Source: Cycas panzhihuaensis
Lineage: Eukaryota > Cycadophyta
DNA: 64,000 nucleotides
Direction of reading: 5' to 3'
Assembly (NCBI GenBank): GCA_023213395.1
Contig: CM041465.1
Span: 53,761,741-53,825,740, forward strand
Shown: piece by piece, positions 47,540 to 59,700 of the stretch
Layout: each line of letters starts with the position of its first letter
Position numbering within the stretch: position 1 is the stretch's first letter
Program-made: the position numbers and the translations under genes
Notes under the pieces: generated by a model
What the model was told of the DNA's origin: nothing
Seen by the model: only the letters and a program-made list of their open reading frames with translations
Database searches by the model: none

Positions 47540-47700
47540 GGCTGCTTATTGAATGCATAGGCCTCCATATTGGAAACTAGGTCTACCCTATTGATAGTTA
47601 GGTATGTCTTATTGATAGCTAGGTCCTCCTTATTAAAAGTATGGGCTCTGTGTTGGAAGCTAAGTCTACCTTATTGATAGCTAGGTCCATATGGTTATAT
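47540..47700 (-). repeat. Short repeat array in the E6 gag tail
   Basis: TATTGATAGCTAGGTC-like units recur about four times (47590, 47615, 47673 and nearby) with CTTATTAA and TTGGAA variants between. On the coding strand they give repeated AINK or SYQ-type segments upstream of the protease, so the array may once have been coding. Confidence 0.65.
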
Positions 47701-48664
47701 CCATTGATTTTGCAGCATCTAAAGGTTACCTTATCTTCTCTTATATTTAATATCTAGATGCACATTTTTCCCATAGTACATAAAAGTGACATTTGTTCTA
47801 CGTTGTTGATTTTTTTATGGTTGAGGTTATTGTGGTTGATGAGGCTACTGAGGCTATTGAACTTGTTGGGAAGAAGTGCCAACTTGTTATAGTCATTGTT
47901 GAATTAGAAGTTAACTTTTCTCTAGTGATATGTCTAAGGAGGCAAGTTGTTAAGTAAGATTTTATAGATAATTTGATTGTTAAGTTGGCCATTAAATAAT
48001 CTTGCTCCTCTCTTAATTCTTAGTAGTAAATGCAGGGGCTGATTCAGAGGTAGATATTACTTCTTGGAAGTTAAGGATGATTTCTTCTCTTAGAAAAATT
48101 CCTTCAAATATAATAAAGTCTATTTTAGTATAGTTGTCATGAAGTTTAGATACAAAGTTATTGTATTCTATAGGAAGGATATTAAGGATGTGAGATACTA
48201 AGTCATGATCTAAGGAAGGTTCACCAAGGGTTATGAGTTGGTTTCTTATTATTTTAATCTCAATTAAGTGGGTTGTGACATTTTCATTGAAAAGTATTCC
48301 AAACAAGTGTGCCTTTAAGATTAAAGATCTTGACTCATCTTTCCTCCCATACAGGGAGTATAATATGCTTTAACCTTTATGAGAGGTTTGGGCAATTTCT
48401 ATATTTTGATCCACTTATCCAAGTGGAGGAATGATAATTCTATATTATCCTTAGCTTTGAAGTTGTCTAAGGTAATTAGATTAGGTAGGATGACAATGAT
48501 AGGATCACTTGGATATTGAGAAGGTTTGTGTAAAGGAATATCACCATTGACATAACTCTAATAATCATTAATGATTAGAAGGTTCTTAATTTATTTCTTC
48601 CAAGCTAAGAAATTTTTTAGGATATTAAGTTTAATAATATTAGACAGGAGCATTTAGGCTGCCA
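47701..48664 (-). pseudogene. E6 gag
   Basis: From the minus ATG at 48664 it reads LKNFLAWKK, then IPLHKPSQYPSDP. The open frame 48013-48306 covers IRNQLITLGEPSLDHDLVSHIL and LPIEYNNFVSKL (UBN2 domain). A knuckle remnant near 47760-47800 reads MYYGKNVHLDIKYKR, with both visible knuckle Cys positions as Tyr. Confidence 0.85.
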
Positions 48665-50611
48665 TTTGTTAGGTGCCTTTTAGATTTTTTTTAGTTTTTT
48701 ATACTTGTGTCCTATCTACCTAAGGGGCTACTATTCTAGAATTTTATGTTTATGGATCTTCAAGTAAGCTCTCAGTTGCTATCTTATCTAGTAGTACTTG
48801 CCCACAAGTGGCAAACTAAGGACCCTATATATTGGTACATGAGATTAAGACTTAATATACTTCACTATATGGGCTACAAAGAAGGTCAAAAATTACCTTG
48901 ATCCGTTGATACAACTATGCCAGACTTATGCCTAATAATAGATCTAGTTGAGAACTATAACCAAGGCACTTAGCCCTTTCAGATCTAGCTTGGCCTCCAA
49001 ACACTAAGGATAAGATTCCTACCTTAGCCTACTACTTAATACACCATATAGCTAATGGTTTCCTCTAAAATCTATAAAATTCAATGAATACCAAAGACGT
49101 GTGAAGAGTGGTAACTTCAAGGATCTTAATCATTCTCCTTGCAAGGCTAAAAACGTTTTCTTATAGATTTGCGAATTATATTTTTTAAAATTATGAGTTT
49201 AAATTGATTTTAAAAGTGGTCTTATTTACATGTTAGTTTCCTTTTATGAAAAATGAAAGTAATGAAATTAAGGAAAATAACTTAAAGAAAAAAAGTAGGG
49301 TTATGGTGCTCTTTTTGATGGACTTTGCTCTAAGAAGATCCACCTCTATCTCTTAAGAAGAACACCTACAATAACAAATCACAAGCACTTGTTAACTTAA
49401 AAAATCAAAGTAGGACAACCTATTAATATATGAGAATATCATTTAGCAATAAATAATCTTATGCAAAATAAGATATAAGCCTCTAATTAGTGAAATAAGG
49501 CTTATGATTACTTAAATAAATGGGTTAATTTAAGTAGATTAGAACTCCTTTAAAACATAATCAAATCTAGTTAGAAATAGATTCAAATTATAGCCCTCTG
49601 AACCAGCTTTCCAACGGTTTAGACGATGCCCAAATCTAACTTCCCATTAAGAAGTTATGGCTGAAACACTAACAAACACCCTTTTATAGTCGAAAATCAA
49701 GGTGGGGTTGATTAAGCCCCTTTCACTAACTGGCCCCTAGTCTCACCATAGGCTAGACTATAAAGGGTCTAAGTAGACATGAAATATTATCAAATATGCC
49801 CTAAATATTTTGATTAAACAAAAATTATAAAAGATGACTTATAAAATTTAAAATTTTCCCCCTTTTACAAGCAAACCCCAGTCATATGGGGTTATATATG
49901 ATTATAAAGTCAAGCCCTCTTCATAAAATTGAATCATAAATATAATTTAGTTAAATTCAAATCTAACTCCATAAAAAATAAACATTAAAAAATGAAATTT
50001 GATATCCATGGTTGCTACGTAGATTTGTATAGAGAATGGATGACTTAAAGGTGATGCAATCAGCCAAAACACAATTATTTTCATCTATTTCTACACCTAA
50101 AAGCTTCTAACTATGACACAAGGACTAAATCTACCTTTTTTGAGGTGATTCAGGGTCAAACAGAGCCATATGGAGGTAGAATAAGCTATTGGAATGCATA
50201 GAGGAGACACATAAAAAAAGAGGCTAAATCTCGACCAAATTTCTTTAATGTTTCCTGGAATAACTACAAGATAGCCTTATAGGACTACTACAGGTGATAG
50301 ACCATAATTCAAGAGTGGATTTGAGCTTGCATAGATGGATTTAGGGTTGAATGAGAGTCAAATGGTGGAAATGATAAGTCATCATTTGGCCAAAACTAGA
50401 ACTAGGAGGCTTGTGGACGACTATAGACCTGGTGAGCTACACCTAGAAGTTGATACATGTTGGAAACTACATATAGTAGTATTATAGTTGCTAATTACAA
50501 CTAAATTTTATTGAAAAACTTAAAAATAGTGTGAATGGGATGTTATTTTTGGAAAATGGGCCTTTATTTTTTAGTAAACTTATAAAATATTATCAAACAT
50601 GCACATAACGG
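48665..50611 (-). other. Long leader of E6, nothing recognised
   Basis: 1.9 kb with stops in all frames. Copia leaders are normally under 300 bases, so a further insertion or capture may be hidden here. I could not find its borders. Confidence 0.45.
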
Positions 50612-50623
50612 GCTGTGATACCA
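50612..50623 (-). other. Primer-binding site of E6
   Basis: GCTGTGATACCA is TGGTATCACAGC on the coding strand, one base from the initiator-tRNA-Met site. It abuts the 5' LTR. Confidence 0.88.
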
Positions 50624-51002
50624 TGTTAGATTAACATTAGGATCTAAGTCAATGTGCATATAATTAAATAAACTTAAGAAAATAGATCAATCATCAAACA
50701 TAAAGCTAAATATGTAATACAAGTTTGCTATAGGTAAATTCGTTACACATTATGTATCTATTTTGGTAGAGACTCCACATGTAAAATCTCTAATATATAT
50801 AAATGAATGGTGTGGTGCTTAATTTATAAGCATACCATGGATAGTTACATCAATTCCATTTGCTAACATATCGACAAAGGTGGCAGACTTAACTCAACTT
50901 TACATAATTATTAAATCTATAATGGAAGTCTTGCCTAATATACATGAAATACAAATATGCAAATATTATAAGGTAATGAAGGGGTCATTACAAGTTTTAA
51001 CA
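50624..51002 (-). repeat. 5' LTR of E6
   Basis: 379 bp. In plus orientation it runs from TGTTAGATTAAC to TTTTAACA. It pairs with 44795-45167. Confidence 0.9.
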
Positions 51003-51560
51003 ACCCATAGATAAATGGATAGGCTAAAATGAGTTAATAAATATCTAGAAAGATATTTAAAGAATTATGTCTTTAATAAATAGGGTACATAGGGTCAATA
51101 GTTGCATCTCATAGAAGCTTAGTATAATTCCACATAACACTCAACTATTTAAAGCTTGCCATTTAAGGCTGTCAATGTTTATGATCAACATCACCTTAAG
51201 AATAGGTATTAAGGGATAAGCATATGGTAATAGTTGGATATTATTTATAAGAAACTTAAGATAACTTACAAATCCTCAAGAAACACTTGTTTCTATATAA
51301 AATAAAATGAATCAATAAGTAGTTAAGCATCATATAGAAAAGGAATTTGATGCAGGTGATTAGGTCTATATTAGCTTGCAACCCTATAAGAAAACTTCTC
51401 TTAAACATACTATAAGAGAAAAACTCATCCCAAGGTTCTATGGATCCTAAGAGTTTCCATTTAGATTTCACCCCTAAAAAGACTTATTATTTGCCATTCT
51501 TATAATGGTATAAGCTTCATGTAGTCATATATCTCATTAGGACAAGGTAGATTATATTAT
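51003..51560 (+). pseudogene. Gypsy integrase, end of core and C-terminal region
   Basis: It picks up at the SYHP box and reads toward FDAGD then stop, VYISLQPYKKTSLKHTIREKL, PRFYGS and ASCSHISH. This is the gypsy integrase C-terminal signature (family: FxVGDxVxLxLQPYRQ..LAPRFYGP). No chromodomain could be made out after it. Confidence 0.83.
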
Positions 51561-53407
51561 AGTTCTTTAATTATTATGTTCAGATACGTTTAGGGTTGTA
51601 TTTTGTTAATGCAATTATGATTTAGAGCTATCATTTTGCATCAATTTCTCATGTAGATGTATCTCTAATATTATATATTTTCGAGGCTTTATAAAGTTAT
51701 TATGAATGTTTTAGTTTTCAACCATGATGTAGGAATTTCACATAAATTTGCACTCCAATTTATAAATATACATTGCCTAAAGATATTCACTTAAATATGT
51801 TCAGCATTATTCATACAAATATGCTAGTCAAAGATATTCAAATAAATACATAGAGGTATATTCATATAAATATATCAATTATATAGGTGAAAATAGCCTA
51901 AGCTATGAACTATTAAAATTCTTCTAGTTTTGTAGTACTTGATCCCAAAGGTCTATTTTATTTATTAGATTTTATATAGCTCATCTTAATGATGCATTAT
52001 ATACTATATTATTATGTAGTAATGATATGTCAAGCATGCACGCTTTGCATTGTTTACTTAATTATTGATTAGTGAATATAATTGCTTAGGAATTAGTGTA
52101 TAACTTCATTTGTTACTAGAGATAAATGCTTACATTGAATATATTCATATTCTTGTCATAGTATTTGATAGTTTGATTATATGTTATTTATCTATGTTAC
52201 GCACATGTGAATACCTTCCCTCTTTTATAGTATAAGAATACACAGTAATCTTTTGTGGTTGGTTCTATTAATAGTATATTTAGAATTTTATTTTATTATT
52301 ATTATTTTTTTAATGTTTAGAAAATTATTTTAATCTTTTTATTAGTTTATGAAGTAAAGCCCATTTACAACTACTTTAGTTCATACATGCAAGCATTTCC
52401 TTATACTTGTCCATGAGTGTACATACATAAGGAAATACTATACACATATACGCAACACATGTAATATGTATTAACTTGTTTTGGTATACTAATATGTGAA
52501 TAAATTTTTTTTCCTTATTTTTTTTATATAAAACTATAAGGCATTAAAGTACATCTTCTAGGTTGTAAAATCTCATCGTGATATACCAAGTTATTATGTT
52601 AGTCTAATATCTCCTGAAGAAATAGAATTATATAACAATCAATATGCCATATGTATTAACTAATATGTATAGAAGAATGTTACTGATGATGTATATCATA
52701 AATGAGAATATAACATATTATTATCCTCACATTTTCCCCATATGAGTGTGGATAAGAAAGTCCTCATATATCATGGGAATTGAATATGTTGTAAACCTTG
52801 GTGGTTATAGTTGTTGAACTTAAAATTGATGCAACTTCCATTTTTTTCATAATAATATATAATTAGTGTTTCACTCCATTAGTGGTCTTAATAACTTTAT
52901 TCCCATTTTAATTTAGGTATTCATCATCGATACTTCTTAGCAGTGGCTACTAATAATCATTATAAACTTATAAAATATTATTGGGATAAGGCCCATCCTA
53001 TGGCAATATTTGTATCTCTTCTTAGCAGCATTTGATGGTGTTTGTTAATGTTAGTTGATAGTTGCCTTTAAGATGTATGCCATCACATCCTCAGTCTTAC
53101 CTATATTATTTTGGGGATTAAGGCCCTAGTGCTCTTTAACACCACCACTCCATTGGATTATTTTGTTCTCTTCTTTGCTTGTTGTATGCATTTGAAGGTA
53201 TCTTGATATGCCAACGAATATGCAGATGCCTTCTCTCTCATATAAATGCTATGATTAATAGGAATATAATGTCTAATATTCAATATTAAGCATTATGTTC
53301 AATCAAGAAAACACATCAATCTATTATAAGATTTTTAAAATTATTATAAGTATGTTTAATTAAAAAATAATAATAAACATTTATAATACACACAATAATA
53401 TAACAAA

Positions 53408-53513
53408 TATATATATATATATGTGTGTGTATGTATGTATGTATGTATGTATGTATGTATGTATGTATGTATATATGTATGTGTGTGTGTGTGTATGTGT
53501 GTATGTATGTATA
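53408..53513. repeat. Compound TA / GTAT / GT microsatellite
   Basis: Runs of TA, about eleven GTAT units, then mixed GT and GTAT, about 105 bases in all. Confidence 0.95.
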
Positions 53514-54516
53514 GGCTCATCTCCCTCTAGTATTATAAGTTTAGAACCAAAGTATATTCATGAATGATAAATTTATCTTATATTTTTATAACAATGACAT
53601 TTTGCTTTTATCTCTTATGTCTTATGTTTTAATATTTATTATATAATATGTTAGATTCAAATTATGTTTTTAGTCCATTAGTTTATTTATCCTTAATGAT
53701 CAATAAGAAGATTCTATAGGTTGTTAAATATCATTTTAAGTTTGATACATCCATTATAAAGAAAATAAGACAAGACCAATCACCACTTAAAATTATTATA
53801 TACATGACACATAAATAACATATACCCTATTACATAGGATTTATACGGGAATAAATTTTGAATAATAATTGATCAATAAAGCTTTCAACAACCACCTTTT
53901 GACTTATGTGTCATGATCATATATAGAAGGCTCCTCTATATAACCACTATCATTTGTACTTACCTTAAAAATAATATAAAATTTATCGATTCCAACTTAT
54001 GGATGGCCCCATTAGAAAGAGTAACTAATAATCATCCTAAGAAAAAACTAACACTATTATAATTTCTTATAAGGAAAACTATCTAAACATATTGTAACCA
54101 AATACATTAGGAATCTTTTTTGTGCTATGAAAGTATGCCTACATCCTTTCATAAATTAATTTAAAAAGTTGGGTAGAAGAAAATATTTTAGTTCATATTT
54201 TCTTTTGTCGAAGTGGCTTCTTTAGAATGAAGATGGACCTACACATCCTCATTAACCATAAACATTAGAATATAATTAGAATTAGGACAAATTAAAACTC
54301 ATTAGAATTTCTAAATATTGATGAGAATGATTAATATTGATGAGAATGATTAATTTAGGGCATTTTAAGATGAATAGACTTGATCATATTAAATACAAAG
54401 GATGGTGATAGTTATAACTTGAATTCAAAAGATGGTTCCTCCTCATTCATCCTTAGGTACCATGTAATTATTGAATGTTAAGGCTTGTTAGTTGAATTAA
54501 CTAATCCATTTGGTGT

Positions 54517-54542
54517 ATGTGTGTGTGTGTGTGTGTGTGTAT
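54517..54542. repeat. (TG)n microsatellite
   Basis: About twelve TG units. Confidence 0.9.
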
Positions 54543-55377
54543 GCTAAATGACCTGTTATTATAAATGCAATTTTTAATATAATGGGATTAATTATTCTTC
54601 TCTTAAATAACTTAGATCTAGTGTATATGTTATAAAGTCATATTCATAATTATCTTTATTAATCCCATCTAAATATTTTTCTCCTAGTTAAGTGTGCATA
54701 TCTCTTTCCCTAACTAATGGGATATTACACTAATTTTAAATTCTCTTTATTCATTTAATAGAATGAAATGCCCTCTACAATAGAGAGGGTTTAATTAATT
54801 TAATATAGACAATTATTTTTCATTCTCTATTTTGGAGTGTTATGGGCCTTTAGTTTATGAATAGTCCTTATGAAATTATTTATATTTATTTTCCCAAAAT
54901 AAGTCATCAAATTTTTCTAAAAAAAATTACAATAATTGACTAGTTATCTTTTTGTTTGATACTTCAATCAATCTTGTATTAATATACTATGGGCATTAAA
55001 ATTGAATGAGATTTAAATGGAAGTGTGAAAAGGAAGTGTATATTACCTTATTTTACACTTAATCACTTAATAGGACAAAATAGATTCTCTAATTAAAATG
55101 CCTTTTAGATGATTTGGTTATCCATGGCCTTTTAAAATAATATGAGATAATTTTAGGAGGATCTCATTTATGTCCTTATATTTAACTATATTTATGATGT
55201 TGCATGATGTATTCACTAATTTCAAGGCTATTGGAGGATTTAAATATAGTTATCACAACTTTTATCAAGAATATTCTAAATTAAAGGAAAAGGGTATGAA
55301 TTTAGATTGTTGATACTGAATAGATACTTATTATAGTCCAACCAAACATTGAACTTCATACTCTTTTTCATTTTCCT

Positions 55378-55503
55378 TTTCTTTCTTTTCTCTCTCTTTT
55401 TTTTTTTTTTTTATATGTGGGGTGGGGCGGTTGGGAGGGGTATTGGTGTGTATATGTGTATGTGTGTGTGTGAGAGAGAGAGAGAGGGAGGGAGAGAAAG
55501 AGA
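55378..55503. repeat. Poly-T, G-rich spacer, (TG)n and (AG)n cluster
   Basis: Pyrimidine-rich TTTCTTTTC and a run of about 18 T, then GGGGTGGGGCGGTTGGGAGGGG, then TG and GA repeats. The G block has four G runs and might form a quadruplex. Confidence 0.85.
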
Positions 55504-56042
55504 ACATAATAGAAAATAAGAGTTCAATGAGGGTGTTGTCCCTCAATATGATGCTGCAAAGCATATTAGACATCTCACTATGTTAATGGTATGAAGTACA
55601 CTTCTTTGTTCATCCAACATAATTACACACCTTAAATGACATGAATATAACAAATGCACAAGAAATAAGTAATTCTAATAAGCAATGCCAATGTTTATTC
55701 AATTTTTAAAATGTATTTACAAATCAAAATGGTGTAAAATAATAATGTATATACTTGGAGTTTAGCAACGTTAGCCAAAAGTTCAAAATGTATGGAGCCA
55801 TTTGTACTATGTGTATGACATGATCAAACTCTTACAAATTGTTATCCCTCCATGGGAATTATTACCCCAATACTTAGATGTACATCCTTAGATAAACGAT
55901 AATCATAATAAGCAATACATATGCCACTTTACCTTTTAAAATGTGTAAACTAGTCAATGTGGTATAGCATGATATAAGAGTTATAAATTAAAGACAATGA
56001 CCTTCATGACCCATTGAAGCCAACCTTGCTTTCATATTAAGT

Positions 56043-56046
<4 letters not shown>

Positions 56047-56076
<30 letters not shown>
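56047..56076. repeat. (CT)n microsatellite
   Basis: About fourteen CT units. Confidence 0.93.
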
Positions 56077-56077
<1 letters not shown>

Positions 56078-56720
56078 ATGCACCAATCTAAATTATTATC
56101 AAGGATATTCCATGTTAATGGGGTTAAGTAAAGGTTTATAGATTCATAAAGGTTATTAAGGTATAAGATTATAGATTCTTATCAATAAGACACTTGGACA
56201 ATAATGTATCACTTGGTAACTCCTAGAATTATATATCTTTCTATTTCTAAAAGAGGCATTAGATGCATGTATGCATGATGGGATTTCAACTAGTAAAGTA
56301 TTGTTATACTCTTGAATTATTCATGGTAGGTCCCCATAATCCACCAATATATGCATTTGATAATGAGAATAGAAGTCTAACTTCATAATTGAAAAGCAAT
56401 AGTCTAACTAGAATGGTTGAAACTATTTTTCACACTAAAAAATGTAAAATTATTCCTTTAAATATAATCGAGTGGAGGGGACCATATCCATGACTAATTT
56501 TAAAGGGCATTAATCTTGAGCATTAAGATATGTTCACAGGTAAATAAAGAAACAGTTCTACTAGGATTTAGAACTTATGTTCATAATTCACTTAATCATC
56601 ATCTCATTATTAATACCTCTTCATTGCTAAGTTGAAATATTTAAATAGACTTTGATATGTAACTACCTACTTAAAAACCACTCAATGTATAACTATATTA
56701 AACAAAGAATTAATGTTAAA

Positions 56721-59700
56721 TGGGCATTATCCTAATAATACTTCCCCATAATGACCACTTGGAACTATACCTAACATATCTCTAAATTTATAAAACTCAA
56801 TTTCTATTTGTGTTTTTGTAAAGATATATGTGACTTGCTCCTCAATGTTGTAATAAACCATCTTGAACTCTCGTCGTTGGACTAACTCTTTATTTCCTTA
56901 ATTTTGGCCCTTCTCTCTAAAATCTAGGAATGTTAGATATGATTTCACTCTTAATAGTTCTGTATACATTAGATCACATATTGTTTCTTATATTTGTTTA
57001 ATGTTGCATATGATTAGGTATTTGTTTAGATTGCTTATGTAGATTGCATCTCTCCCTCACTAATGATACAAAAGGGATCTATTCTCTATAACATCTATTT
57101 CATTATGGAGGTACAACTTTGTAAGTTGAGTTGCATGATGGTCACTACCCTCTTGATTACCATTATTACACACCCATTGCCATTGTTTCACATGCATGCT
57201 TCATTTGCCATTATTTAACACTCTTCTTTAGCTCCATTAAATGTCTATTTTGCATTAACATAAGTCTATACTCCTTTGAGTTAGCTTATATGGGCTAAAT
57301 AATTATTAATATCCCCTCTAAGTTAATTATCTTATGAGTTAAACATGATTCTATGCACCTCTATGCAATTTATTTTGGACAATATAAGCATTTTCTATGG
57401 TTTTTCACACTTTTATCTTCTTTTATAATTTTTACCTTGAAGTTGAATGTAATTATTTATAACACCTATACCATTATGTAAGTCTCTTCAAGTAGATATG
57501 AATTGATACTCATGGGTTAAAATCTAATATTGTATGAGGGAATCAGTCATTCCCCTTTTATAACTTTAATTTTTTCCATGATCCTACTTTCCACTTCTTG
57601 AGGCCAATGTAATAATTATCCCTTTAAAATAGCATATTTCTTTCAAAAATTAACTTCATGCTGATTTTTTTTCTTGTTTTGAGGGTTTACTTATACTATA
57701 AATATCTTTCATTAAGCCAATTTATCCTAATTTAGCCCAATTCTCTCTAACTAAGTTTAGAATCCCTTTCCTTATTTGCTTACAGTTAAACAAGGCACTA
57801 GTTATCTAATTTCTAATATGTCTTTGTTGTTAGGTCAATGATTGATGCATGCTTTGATTTGTTAAATTTATAGTACTAATTCATTAATTGTTTTGATTTT
57901 TTTCATACCATAATTCTGTCTATTTATACTGCATATTTGTTATATAACTCCTACGACACTACTTTGTTCATATTGTACATCATTAATACATAATCTATAG
58001 TATTATTACAAGTCACATATTATTCATCGATGGCATCATTTATCATGCATTGTGACTGTCTAGTATATTTCACATGATATTGATGTACTTGTTATGCTAT
58101 ATTTCAATAGTATATTTTATTTTATAGTATAATTTTAGTGGTATGATCTAAATTCATATATTTTAATTAATTTTACATTTTTTTTCAGTTTTTATTTTTT
58201 TCTAATTTTGATTTGTTAATCTTTAATTTCTAAATTTTACTTCTATATTGCTTATCATCACTCTCAAATTAATTTATTCTTTTACTTGTTTGATTCATCA
58301 CTCTCAAATTAATTTATTCTTTTACTTGTTTGATTTTCTCTCTCTTGTTTCATCATGTTGAAGTGACTATCAAGCGCACTCATATAGCCTTATCCTAATC
58401 TTGAGGCAACCTTTATATCCCTTTTATTTAGTTTTCTCTAGTATTACTTTATAGAAAGAAGAAAATTGAATAAGAAAAGAACTTATTTGCTCTTGTTTAT
58501 TATCACTTAAAGAGAACTATCATGCAATAAATTAGAAAAGAGCCTTTTTATCTTATTTACTTTATTTTAGGTCTTTCATTTGATTGATGATTGTAAAGGA
58601 AATAAAAGAAAAAAAAATGAATGACTTATTTTGGAAGAATATACAAAATAAATTGATGTGGTAAAAAAACCTAAAAACATTCATGAAAGATACCTTATTT
58701 TCTCTTTATAAATACCTTCATATTCAAATATAAATATTTTCTCATCACTCATAGGGATTTTATTTCTTATGCAATGAGTTTCTTCATAGAGATTGTATCT
58801 CATAGGGATTGTATCTTATAGATATTCTTTCTTCTAGGGTTTTATCTTGGCTTTAGGCATTTCTATAGATTAAAAGAATATGACCTAAATTTGAGTAAAA
58901 CATTATGGTGATCATACTAAACATCACTTCATTATCTCTTTTTATCTCAAATAGCATCATCTTTCTTATTACTTATTTAGTCTCCTTTCACTCATTAAAC
59001 ATTACATTCCATTATGAAGATCATTTCATATTTGTAAGAGAGTGTTTTAGAGTCTATATCTAGGAGTTTTCATATTGTCATTATTGCAATAATCATTCTT
59101 TGGTTTCACCAGTTAAATATTTCTTTAGAGTGGGTACTTTTTTATGGGCATTATCTTAATAATACTTCCCCATAATGATTACTTAGAACTATACCTAACA
59201 TATCTCTAAATTTATAAAACTCAATTTCTATTTGTGTTTTTGTAAAGATATATGTGACTTGCTCCTTAATGTTGTAATAAACCATCTTAAACTCTCGTCA
59301 CTGAACTAACTCTTTGTTTCCTTAATTTTGGCCCTTCTCTCTAAAATCTAGGAATATTATATATGATTTCACTCTTAATAGTTATGTATACATTAGATCA
59401 CATATGTTTCTAATATTTGTTTAATGTTGCATATGATTAGGTATTTGTTTAGATTGATTATGTATATTGCACCTCTCCCTCAGTAATGATACAAAAGGGA
59501 TCTATTCTCTATAACATCTATTTCATTATGGAGGTACAACTTTGTAAATTGAGTTGCATGATGGTCACTACCCTCTTGATTGCCATTATTACACACTCGT
59601 TGCCATTGTTTCATACACATGCTTCATTTACCATTATTTAACACTCTCCTTTGGCTCTATTGAATGTCTATTTTGCATTAACATAAGCCTATACTCCTTT

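Larger units (their letters stand above)
44795..51002 (-). mobile_element. Copia-type LTR retrotransposon E6 nested in gypsy integrase
   Basis: LTRs of 373 and 379 bp (44795-45167, 50624-51002) and a perfect ACCCA duplication (44790-44794, 51003-51007). Minus-strand gag, protease and integrase are present. Reverse transcriptase is reduced to scraps and RNase H to its last residues, so about 1.5-2 kb of pol has been deleted. The leader before gag is unusually long (1.9 kb). Confidence 0.93.
39960..51560 (+). mobile_element. Ty3/gypsy pol remnant, split by T and E6
   Basis: Three separated blocks (39960-41690, 44259-44794, 51003-51560) give the gypsy order on the plus strand: protease tail, reverse transcriptase, RNase H, integrase zinc region, core and C-terminus. 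Removing the two insertions lets the reading run on across both joins (WYM-LYEKD, and the SYHP box). Gag and both LTRs are missing, the 5' part perhaps lost at 39700. This is the oldest and most decayed pol here. Confidence 0.87.
51561..56720. other. About 5 kb of unrecognised AT-rich DNA with microsatellites
   Basis: No coding domain was seen on either strand. A phased run of ATTCA.ATAAAT.T motifs lies near 51780-51890, a 20-bp tandem duplication (AATATTGATGAGAATGATT) near 54317-54356, and several simple repeats are listed separately. The minus frame at 55331-55573 is low complexity. Confidence 0.5.

Noticed and set aside
55331-55573. Minus-strand frame of 80 codons with His-Thr and Lys-Glu runs
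   Set aside because: It is a translation of TG, AG and T microsatellites, with no sign of a real protein.
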